Origin: Polyangiaceae bacterium
GTDB lineage: Bacteria > Myxococcota_A > Polyangia > Polyangiales > Polyangiaceae
Assembly (NCBI GenBank): GCA_020633235.1
Contig: JACKEA010000002.1
Location: forward strand, 558,001 to 622,000
DNA: 64,000 bases
Reading direction: 5' to 3'
Every line of letters starts with the position of its first letter. Within the stretch, counting starts at the first letter, position 1. The position numbers and the translations under genes are program-made. Positions 9,201 through 17,100 of this stretch are shown in pieces. A model generated the notes under the pieces. That model did not search any database. It was not told the DNA's origin and was given only the letters and a program-made list of their open reading frames with translations.

Positions 9201-11618
9201 GACCGCGCGCGCGGCGAGTCCAGCGCCATGCTGTGGGACACCGCCATCTTGGAGAGCGAGCCGGGTTACCTCCCCTCGCTACGCCGCCTCGAGCACGGCT
9301 ACGTCGGCAGCGGCCGCGCGGAGGAGCTCGAGCCGGTGGCGGCATCTCTCGCCGGACTGCTCGATCGCAGCGAGGCGCAAGCGCACGCCCTGTTCGCGAT
9401 GCGGGGGCGACGCGGGAGCGGCGACGTGAACGGCGCTCGCGAAATGGTGACCCTCGCGGCAAAGCAAGAGCCGCCGCCGCTGTGGGCCTTGCGGGCGCAA
9501 TCCGCCCTGGCACGTCAGTCCGGCGACGACGCCGCGAGCTACGAAGCCGACGCTCACCTCAGTGAGCGCGCCAGCCGAGCCATCGACGCCGCCACCCTGG
9601 CGCTCCGGGCCAGCGAGGCCGCGACGCGCCTCGGCAAGGTCAGCGAAGCGAAGGAGCTGCTGGATCGCGCCGTGGAGCTGATGCCGGAGCACCTGATCGC
9701 GCTGTCCACCCAAGCGGAGGTGCTGGAAAAGTCCGGGGAGCATGCGCGGGCCGCGGAAGCCATGGAAGCCGTGGCGGCCGCCAGCTCCGTGGACGCGCAT
9801 CGCGTGACCGCGTGGTACTCCGCCGCCGTACTGTGGCTCGACCACGGCGAAGGCGGCGACCGCGCGCTAGTGTGTCTCGAGCACGCCGCCGATCTGGATC
9901 TGCGCCACGCGGACGTGTTCGAGCGCCTGCGCGACCTGTACATCGCCCGCGACGACCGCGAAAAGCTCGCCGAGCTCCTCGAGCGCCGGCTGGACCAGAC
10001 CGACGACCCCGAAGAGCGCGTTTCCCTGGAGGTCACTCGGGGCCGGGCCTTGGCCGAGGTCGGCGATCGCGACGCCGCCAAGATGGCCTTGTCCGCGGCC
10101 CTGGACGCCAACCCCGATCACGTGGAAGCGCTGGACGCCTTCGCGGAGCTGTCGGTCGCAGAAGGAGACTGGGAAGGCGCCGAGCAGGCGTGGATCCGCC
10201 TGGCCCGCTCCGCCACGGACGCGGATCGCCAAGTCGAAATCTACCGCAAGCTCGGCAACCTGTACGAAACCGAGCTGCCGAATCCGGAGCGCGCCGAGCT
10301 CGCCTACAAGGAGATCCTCAAGCGCCACCCGAACGACGTGGGCGCCGTGGAGCGCCTGGTGTTCGTGTACGGCCGGCTAGGAGACACGGCCAAGAGCATC
10401 CAGATGCAGACCGAGCTGGTGAACCAGGCGGGCAGCCCGGAGGACAAGCGCGATCGAACCTTGGTCCTGGCCAAGGTGTTCGAGGAGCTGGCGCAGGATC
10501 GCCGCAAGGCCGAGACCACGCTCGACCGCGCGCGCAAGACCTGGCCACAAGACGGCATCGTGCTTCGCGCGCTGGCGGAGTTCTACCAACGCCACGGCGA
10601 GACGACCGCCCTCAACGTGCTGCTCGATCGCTCCGCCAACGACGCGCGCCGCGCGCTGTCGACGGGCCGTTTCGACTCTGGCTTGTTCGCGGCGCTGGCC
10701 ACCGTGGCCGAGCTCCGCGGCGGCACCGACGCCGCGGCCATCGCGCATGCCACGCTGGATGCCCTGGAAGGCCGCGAGACCGAGATCACGGGCGCGGGGC
10801 CGAGCGCCGCCGACCCGCGGCTGGACGAGCTGCTCGCCCCGGATCTGCTCACGCTCCCGCTCCGTGCGCTGTTGAAGAAGAGCGGCGACGCTCTGGACGC
10901 CGCCTACGCCGTGGACCTACGTACGCTGCGCGCCACTCCCCTGCCCCAAGAGGCGCAGGGCTTCGTGGGCCAGCTCCAACAGCTGGCGCAGCGCTTCGGC
11001 ATCAACGGCCTCGAGGTGTACTCCTCCCCCGCGGTGGGCAAGAACGTCCTACCGCTATCCACCCTGCCCGCGCGCCTGGTGTTCGGCACCGAGTTGCTGG
11101 AAGCGGGCGACGAGGCCGTGCGAAACTTCCTGGTGGTTCGCGCGCTCAAGATCATCCAGGGCGTAGCGTGCACCTTGGCGCGCACCGCGCCCATCGATCT
11201 GTGGCCGGTGATGGCAGGCTACTTGAGCGTGTTCGCCACCAACTGGTCGCCGCCCAACGTGGACGCCAAGAAGCTCGCCGACGCGCAGCAGCGACTGCGC
11301 TCCGCCATCACGCGCCGGCTGGACGACGACGTTCCGGTGCTGGCGTTGGAGGTCATCGGCTCCATCGGCAACCGCGCGAGTCAGCTCGGGACCGCCATCA
11401 ACCAGTGGGGCAACCGCACCGCGCTGTTGGTCACTGGGGATCCGAACGTCGCACTCGCCGCAGTGGCTCTGGCTTCGGGCCACGACGAAGGACCGCCCGG
11501 CGATGGCGTCGAGCGCCTCAAGTGGATCGTGCGCAATCCCGAGGCGCGGGACCTCGCCGTATTCAGCGTGAGCGAGCAATACGCCGAAGCGCGCCGTCGT
11601 CTCGGCGTCGCGGGCTGA
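6201..11618 (+). CDS. Giant TPR-repeat protein, second of a coupled pair
   Basis: 1805 aa, starting inside the stop of the upstream gene (ATGA). Residues 1-290 are disordered, Pro/Asp/Glu-rich, with repeats such as VTRDTEVG-like RDTEVG (twice). From about 300 to 1570 it is continuous TPR-type helical repeats, the clearest near residues 1250-1450 (e.g. VSLEVTRGRALAEVGDRDAA, AELAYKEILKRHPNDVGAVE). The final 230 residues resemble the C-terminal module of the preceding protein: LEVYSSPAVGKNVLPL, ARLVFGTELLEAGDEAVRNF, and a terminal DLAVFSVSEQYAEARRRLG. The shared C-termini suggest a duplication followed by divergence. No secretion signal. Probably a large cytoplasmic scaffold acting with the upstream product; the role is unknown. 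Confidence 0.85.
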   Translation: MSDADDPKPKPNPHASGAGRSGSARSIGEELGGLDFEPDALLDSLLADDEPRGESAPPPGPPLHVPDERDFPEDEVTVIASANELSAAAEEANKAQADVDELLDDIAESVKPPPLPRAAPPRPPPPRIPRPEATAEPPAVNRPGPPPREPFPPAMSPALPPAAEELPFRDDSFDLEELEIKADAPPLDARATPPHGVDASHLAASLPSTPDADYDQLDADEFEEVAPPTPVVRDTDIAAVRITRDTEVGSEVSRDTEVGTPPAIAEPESDSIDDLLGGQDDEVRPVAPAATLPGDERPAAAHLHDRGALEMFRARAELMEREAIARPDADSKSRALVIASELWAMSGDLERARRVATQAATQQPSSAIAARQARLLAAAEGDWKAVAASLETETRSAPSNEGRAHAAYLAAEVHRLGLGDQASSERKLDVLARLAPSDARAPVAKVVRALAASAEAPKLKDSGIETLDTAVANLVRLRGGSAELATPIPAVSFEDARRALSSGDRAAAGHAIRDLAEVHGLDRAARWLAAALLAPASETRAEAIRTLDRLLSTAPSTAARRALAARALEHNDAAAVQSALGSDDEAFTAADRVALAALTGGGREALAPLLQGLADNPRLAALSDAAASAAAPAAMPTVPSSGADPERAEVGLGRAAIAQLAASADPTLLPSALESYAKTHPDEPLAKLTALELSLRDKNAARVASAIAEWPGDESPEERRDRNAAAALISELGGDLDDAGRRYAAVLGADPTHEASVRALVAQAPPPGAAELLTALAEAIPEPAHSSLLLTEAALRLGEDPAAAALIERAAEADPKLPFAQIQGEVRARARGDAGGVVEWLRARRDGTTDPIERALDNVREALLVADGDTTLAVSLLEEALTARPGDVGLRELCERMSPGSGSDRGAWREEVAQTAAETDRAGLLLDAALEYEKAGDIEAAARAAHEAASLGGELVKITAERLAASGPGAAALADTLLTRAREEEDVQLRRELYERLGSLDRARGESSAMLWDTAILESEPGYLPSLRRLEHGYVGSGRAEELEPVAASLAGLLDRSEAQAHALFAMRGRRGSGDVNGAREMVTLAAKQEPPPLWALRAQSALARQSGDDAASYEADAHLSERASRAIDAATLALRASEAATRLGKVSEAKELLDRAVELMPEHLIALSTQAEVLEKSGEHARAAEAMEAVAAASSVDAHRVTAWYSAAVLWLDHGEGGDRALVCLEHAADLDLRHADVFERLRDLYIARDDREKLAELLERRLDQTDDPEERVSLEVTRGRALAEVGDRDAAKMALSAALDANPDHVEALDAFAELSVAEGDWEGAEQAWIRLARSATDADRQVEIYRKLGNLYETELPNPERAELAYKEILKRHPNDVGAVERLVFVYGRLGDTAKSIQMQTELVNQAGSPEDKRDRTLVLAKVFEELAQDRRKAETTLDRARKTWPQDGIVLRALAEFYQRHGETTALNVLLDRSANDARRALSTGRFDSGLFAALATVAELRGGTDAAAIAHATLDALEGRETEITGAGPSAADPRLDELLAPDLLTLPLRALLKKSGDALDAAYAVDLRTLRATPLPQEAQGFVGQLQQLAQRFGINGLEVYSSPAVGKNVLPLSTLPARLVFGTELLEAGDEAVRNFLVVRALKIIQGVACTLARTAPIDLWPVMAGYLSVFATNWSPPNVDAKKLADAQQRLRSAITRRLDDDVPVLALEVIGSIGNRASQLGTAINQWGNRTALLVTGDPNVALAAVALASGHDEGPPGDGVERLKWIVRNPEARDLAVFSVSEQYAEARRRLGVAG

Positions 11619-11641
11619 CCCGCGCGCGCTGGCCGCGACGG

Positions 11642-11712
11642 GGCTCGCGCCGCACCAACATTCTTCTGCCCATGGAGCAGCAAGAGAGTTTTGTCGGGGC
11701 GCCGCGGAAACC
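11642..11712. repeat. Dispersed intergenic element, copy 1 (inverted pair)
   Basis: Two diverged arms of the element found in seven other gaps of this window. The left arm (11642-11662) reads, on the minus strand, GAATGTTGGTGCGGCGCGAG. The right arm (11691-11712) reads TTGTCGGGGCGCCGCGGAAA. The pair fills the gap between the stops of two convergent genes, consistent with a bidirectional terminator or a REP-like repeat. Confidence 0.6.
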
Positions 11713-14112
11713 TCAATCCACGACGAAGCTCACCGGCTCGCTGCGGCGTCCGTCGAGCGTCTCCACACGGACGCTGTGCTCGCCGCGGGTGAGCGGCCAC
11801 ACGGTGCGATACGGCGCGCCGACCACGGCGAGGCTTCGCCCGTCCACCACGAAGCGCACCGTGGAGCGTTCCGATGACACGCGGGCGGACAACACGATCG
11901 CCTGGGCGCGAGACGTGAGGCCGCCATCCAGCACGAAGCGCGCTCCGGCGTAGGGATAGGCCACGGCCACGTCGGACTCCACCGGCTTCGCCGCGGGGCA
12001 GCGCGGCGAAGCGTTCGTCGGAGCCAACGGCCGCCCAGCGGCGCGAGCCCAGGGCAAAAACCGCGCGGGGTAGCTCTCGAACACGCGCTCTTCGGCCCCG
12101 GCGCAGCTCCCGGCGGACAGCAGGCCGTCGCTTCGATCCACCCAGCGACGCACGTGGAAGCTGCAGCTCTCGTGGGGCTCGGTGCCGCGCACGAAGCGCT
12201 CGTGATGACGATGCGGACAGTTTGGTCCCGGTAGCATTCCGCTCAGCGGGCACACCGTGACGTCCACCAGACCCTCGCCATCCACCAGCGGCGCAGGCTC
12301 ACGCCCGCGCATGGCCGCCACCATCACGTCGTGAAACAACGGACCCGCGCCGGTCACACCGCTGGTGTGCACCATCGGTGAGCCATCGAAGTTCCCGACC
12401 CACACCGCGACCGTCACCTCGTGGGTGAACCCGACGGTGAGGTTGTCCCGATAGCCCTTGCTGGTGCCGGTCTTCGCGGCCACGGCGAAGGGCAGCTCCA
12501 GCGCGTTGCCACGCCCGAAGGCGGCAGCCCGGGCGTGGGGATCCGAGAGCACGTCGCTGAGGAGCGCGGCGGTTTCCGGCCGCACCACGCGGCGCTCGTC
12601 ACGTTTCTGCAGCTGCACGCTGCGACCGTCGGCGAACGTCGCACGGCTCACGTAGCGCAGCGGCACGAGCACGCCGCCCCGCGCCAGGGCGCTGTAGGCC
12701 CGCGCCAGATCCGCGAGCCGCACTTCGCCATCGCCCAGCGCAATGGCAGCGCCGTAGTGCTCTGCGCTCGCATCGAGGGAGTCGAGGCCGAAGCCGCGCA
12801 GCATGGACAGCACGCGCTCGGGACCGATGTCCGCCGCGGTGGCCACCGCGGGCACGTTCAGCGAGCTCGCCAGTGCCTCGCGCAGGCGCACCGGCCCGTG
12901 AAAGCGCCCATCGTAGTTGTTCGGCGCGTAGTCCCCTGCCGGCGTCGCCAGGTGCAGCTCCACGTCGGCGAGCAGCGTCGCCGCCGTCATCCCCCGCCGC
13001 TCCATGGCCGCCGCGTACAGGAAGGGCTTCAACGTGGAGCCCGGTTGCCGGAGCGCGTGTGTACCGTCGTTCTGCCCTTCGGCGGCGTCGTCGAAGAAGC
13101 TCGGCGAGCCGACGTAGGCGAGGACTTCCCCGCTGGCGTTGTCGACCACCAGCACCGCTGCGGCGCTCGCGTCGTGCTCCTTCATTCGCCGCACGGTCTC
13201 GTAGGTCAGCGTCTCGACCTCGTGCTGCAGTCGAGAATCCAGCGTGGTTCGTACCGACGAGAGCACACCCTGACGGGACAGCTCGGGCTCGAGCTTGCCT
13301 TGGGAAATCGCGCTCACCAGGTGCTCGGCGCCGCCCTCGGCAAAGCGGGGCTGCAGCCGCACCGGTTCCGCCTTGGCGCGCTCGGCCTCGTCTCGCGTCG
13401 CGAGGCCGGCGTCCACCATCCGCTCCAAGATGCGGTCCCGACGCCGCCGGACGCGTTCTGTGCCGCGCTCGGGATCGTAGAGCACGGGGCCGCGCACCAT
13501 GGCCACCAGGGTGGCCGCCTCCGCCAGCCCCAAGCTGGACGCCGGCTTGTCGAAGTAGTGCCGACTCGCGGCCTCGATACCTCGCAGACCCGGGCCGAAC
13601 TCCACCCGGCTCAGGTACTCCTCGAGGATACGGTCCTTGTCGAGGCTCCAGTCGATGCGAACCGCCAGCGCCATCTCGCGCAGCTTGCCGCCGAGGGTCC
13701 GCGGTCGGTCGAACGCCGTCCGCGCCAGCTGCTGCGTGATGGTGCTCGCCCCGCTCACGATGCGACGGTGCAAGAGGAGCTGTCCCGTCGCCCGCGCGAT
13801 GGCAATCGGATCGATGCCCGGGTGGTAGCGAAAGCGGGCGTCCTCTGCCGCGATCAACGCGTTGGGCACCGCCGGCGGCAGCTCGGAAAGGTGCACCGGC
13901 AAGGCCCGCACGCCGTCCGCTGCCCGCAGCTGGCGGATCAGCCGACCGTCGCGGTCGAGCACCCGCACGCCCACGCTCCCCGCCTGCGGCGTCCGGACGA
14001 GGTCCGGCGGCAGCGGCGTCAGCGCCGCCGCCACCACGAGCCAGCTCACCGGTGCCACGAGCAGCGCCAGGAGCACGCGCAGGATGCGTCGCTTGCGCTC
14101 GGAGAGCCTCAC
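11713..14112 (-). CDS. pbpC: Penicillin-binding protein 1C (bifunctional class A PBP)
   Basis: 799 aa from GTG 14112, which overlaps the alpha-2-macroglobulin stop by 4 nt (GTGA). One N-terminal membrane helix (residues about 8-28) is followed by a GT51 glycosyltransferase domain with AAEDARFRYHPGIDP and GASTITQQLAR. The transpeptidase domain has the catalytic STLK (in RQPGSTLKPF), SLN (ASSLNVPAV) and KTG (AAKTGTSKGY) motifs. The end is a BiPBP_C-type domain with CPLSGMLPGPNCPHR, which identifies the PBP1C subfamily rather than 1A or 1B. It polymerises and crosslinks peptidoglycan on the periplasmic face. Pairing with an alpha-2-macroglobulin gene is the same arrangement as yfhM-pbpC of Escherichia coli. 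All catalytic motifs are intact. Confidence 0.95.
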   Translation of the reverse strand: MRLSERKRRILRVLLALLVAPVSWLVVAAALTPLPPDLVRTPQAGSVGVRVLDRDGRLIRQLRAADGVRALPVHLSELPPAVPNALIAAEDARFRYHPGIDPIAIARATGQLLLHRRIVSGASTITQQLARTAFDRPRTLGGKLREMALAVRIDWSLDKDRILEEYLSRVEFGPGLRGIEAASRHYFDKPASSLGLAEAATLVAMVRGPVLYDPERGTERVRRRRDRILERMVDAGLATRDEAERAKAEPVRLQPRFAEGGAEHLVSAISQGKLEPELSRQGVLSSVRTTLDSRLQHEVETLTYETVRRMKEHDASAAAVLVVDNASGEVLAYVGSPSFFDDAAEGQNDGTHALRQPGSTLKPFLYAAAMERRGMTAATLLADVELHLATPAGDYAPNNYDGRFHGPVRLREALASSLNVPAVATAADIGPERVLSMLRGFGLDSLDASAEHYGAAIALGDGEVRLADLARAYSALARGGVLVPLRYVSRATFADGRSVQLQKRDERRVVRPETAALLSDVLSDPHARAAAFGRGNALELPFAVAAKTGTSKGYRDNLTVGFTHEVTVAVWVGNFDGSPMVHTSGVTGAGPLFHDVMVAAMRGREPAPLVDGEGLVDVTVCPLSGMLPGPNCPHRHHERFVRGTEPHESCSFHVRRWVDRSDGLLSAGSCAGAEERVFESYPARFLPWARAAGRPLAPTNASPRCPAAKPVESDVAVAYPYAGARFVLDGGLTSRAQAIVLSARVSSERSTVRFVVDGRSLAVVGAPYRTVWPLTRGEHSVRVETLDGRRSEPVSFVVD

Positions 14113-17100
14113 TTCACCTCCACCGACAGCGCACCGGTGCGGCCGAAAACTTCCGGCGTGTACATCTCCTCGGCCTTGGCCGGCGGCAGCACGAAGCGCC
14201 CAGGCGTCGTGGCCCGCGCCAGGTAGCGGTAGTGGTACATGCCCGCAGGCATGTGATCGACGAAGAACAGCACGCGGTCGTCTCTGAGCTCGCGTCGGTA
14301 CCAGCTGTCGAGGAACGCCGTCCCGTGCGCCAGCTCGTCGTCCTGCTCGTCGCACTCCCAGCACTGCTCGCTGCTCTCGGAGCCGGGTACGTTCAGCCAC
14401 GCCGCCGTGGTCGACAACTGGGAGTTCACGGCTTCGAGGCCCGCGGGCAGCGGATCCTCCACCACCACGTACTGTCGCGGCGTGGGGGTCACGATCACCA
14501 GATCCGCCAGCACCAAGGAGCCCGCCGGGAAGCGCGTGGCGCCGACCTCCGGAATCGTCGACATCGCGTCCGGCAAGCCCTCCGGCGACACCGGCCGCAG
14601 CGTCTTCTGGATGTAGAACCCGCGATCCAGCGGCCGCGCCGGCAGCGTGCGCCGCGCGTAGCGCAGGCGAGCCTCGTAGAACAGCGTGCCCGCGCCTTCC
14701 TTCTGGAACACCAGCAGGCCGCCGCCGGAGCCCGCCACCTTGCCGGCGCCGATCACCTGGCGTTCGGCGAAGACCGAGCGGCCCTTCATAGTGGTGGAGA
14801 GCAGCTCCTTACCGGAGAGCCACACCTTGGCGTCGTAGTCGGGCACGACCTTCTCTTGAGCCTTGCGGTAGGCGTCCAAGGCGAGGAGCGCGAAAGCCGT
14901 CTCCTGAGTCGACCGCCAGGTGCCACCGCGACGCGACAGCAGCAGCCCCCGGGCGAGCTCCGCAGCCAGCGGGTGCGACGGTCGTGCCGCCACCAGCGCG
15001 CGCAACACGAGCGCGCTGCTCCGCGCCGGAGAGTCCATCAGCACGGCGTACTCGTCGCCGAGGTTCTCCTTCACGTAGGCGGCGTTGGCTTCGATGAACA
15101 GGCTGCCTTCCAGCTCCCTTACCAGCGGATCGATCAGCTCCGCCTTCTGTTTGCTGATGCTGAGGGCGTGCAGCAGCAGCGCCTGAGCGAACATCGGCAG
15201 CTCCTTGCGTCGCTCGAACAGCCGCCCCATGTAACCGACGTCGGGCGCCCCCGTCTCCGCCAGCACGTCCACCACGAAGGCCGCCGTCGACAGATACAAC
15301 GGGTCGTCCCGAAGCCGCGCAAGGTAGCTCCGAACGTAGCTCGTGCCCCGCTCGAGTACCCGCGGCGGAACGACAGCCCCTCGACCCTTGGCCTGATGCA
15401 ACGTCCACAAGGCGTAGGCACTGATCCAGGGCGAGCTCTCCGGAGAGTCCGGCCACATGCCGAACCCGCCATCGCCCTTCTGGCGCGCGACCAGCTCTGC
15501 CACGGTCTTTTCCACCACGCCGTCCACGTTCTTGGGCAACGGGATGGAGAAGTCCTTGGCCAGATCCCGGAGCGGCAAGAGCGGCATCAAGCGGCTCGAG
15601 AGCTGTTCGGTGCAGCCGTAGGGGTACTCCACCAGCTGATCCACGCCGCCCTCCAGACCGACCAACGCGCTGGAAGCGACGGTGAGCGTGAGATCGCCCA
15701 CGTCCGTGCGCATGGCGCGCAGATCTCCGAGCTTCTCCCCGGCGGCCTTGTCCGTCTTGCCGTACAGCGCAACGGACTCCATCACCGTCGGCACGCTGAC
15801 GCTGCGGCGCACCTCCACGGCGTCCCGCTGGCCACCGCCGCTGACCATGAACGAGAGCTTGGCGTCGCCCGACGTCTTGGCGCGCATCGGGAAGCGCACC
15901 TCGCGAGACTCGTCGCGCTCGAGCTGGATCGTCTGACTGCCGGGACCACCCAGCTCCAAGCCCGTCACGTTGGCGTTGACCGTGACCTCCGCCGGGCCGA
16001 AGTGCTTGGCGCTGACGACCACTCCCGCTTCGAAGGCGTCTCCCGTGCGCACGAAGCGCGGCAACGCGGGGCGTGCCATGAGCTTCTTGCTCGTCACCAC
16101 CCGGGAATCGCCGAAGCCGTAGCGATCGTCCGTGGAAGTGGCGACGGCCATCAGGCGATAGGTGGTCAGGCTCTCGGGGATCTTGAAGGAGACCCGAGCC
16201 GTGCCGTCGGTACCGGTCACCAGCTTGGGGTTGAAGTACGCGCTCTGACGGAAGTCGCGACGCACCGAGCTGCCTTCCCCGCCGTCGCCGCCGTCGAGGC
16301 CCTTGTCCAGCCCCAAGGCGCTGCCGAGCTCTCCGAGGCCGAGCTTGGCGAGGGAATCGCGGGACTCCACGGTGGCCACCTGCAGCGGCCGCGGCGCGGT
16401 GAACACGGGCAACGGATCCGGCGTCTTGTAGCCGATGAGAGACAGCACGCCTTCGTCCACCGCGTACAGCGTGACCTCCGCGGACTTCGGCTTGCCGGCT
16501 GCGTCGCGCACGCGCACGCCCACGTTCACCGTCTGCCCCGGCCGAAGCTCGGTCTTGTCCGGCGTGACGTCCACCGTCAGCCGTCGCGCCTCGGGATCGA
16601 TGGACAGCTCCGCGTAACCCACGCGGAAGTCCGGCGCCCCCACGTCGGCCTTGCCTCGCGCCGGAGCGCCGCCAGTCCGTCCGCGCACGAGGTGCACGGA
16701 CACGAACGCGTTGGGCCGCAGCTCGTCCGTCACCGGAACCGTCACCGTGGGCGTGGGGCCGCTGAGCTTGACCCGCTTCGTGTGGTACACGCCGGCGCGC
16801 TCCACCGTGACCAACGCATCGGCATTGGGGAACGGGTTCTTGACCAGCACGCGGGCCTGATCCCCGACGTGGTACTCCTTCTTGTTCAGCGCCAGCTCGA
16901 GCTTCCGGCGATCGTCGTCCCGCCAGCTCGCGCCGCCCGCGCCGATGCCGAAGAACGACTGCGACGCGCTCACGGGGTTGCCACGCTCGTCCTTGCCCTT
17001 GGCGTGGAGGAAGAAGTAGCCGCCCTCCGGCACGGCGATGCTGCACGCCACCGGCTTTTGCCCCGTGACCACGTCACACCCTCCCATCACCGTGTCCACC

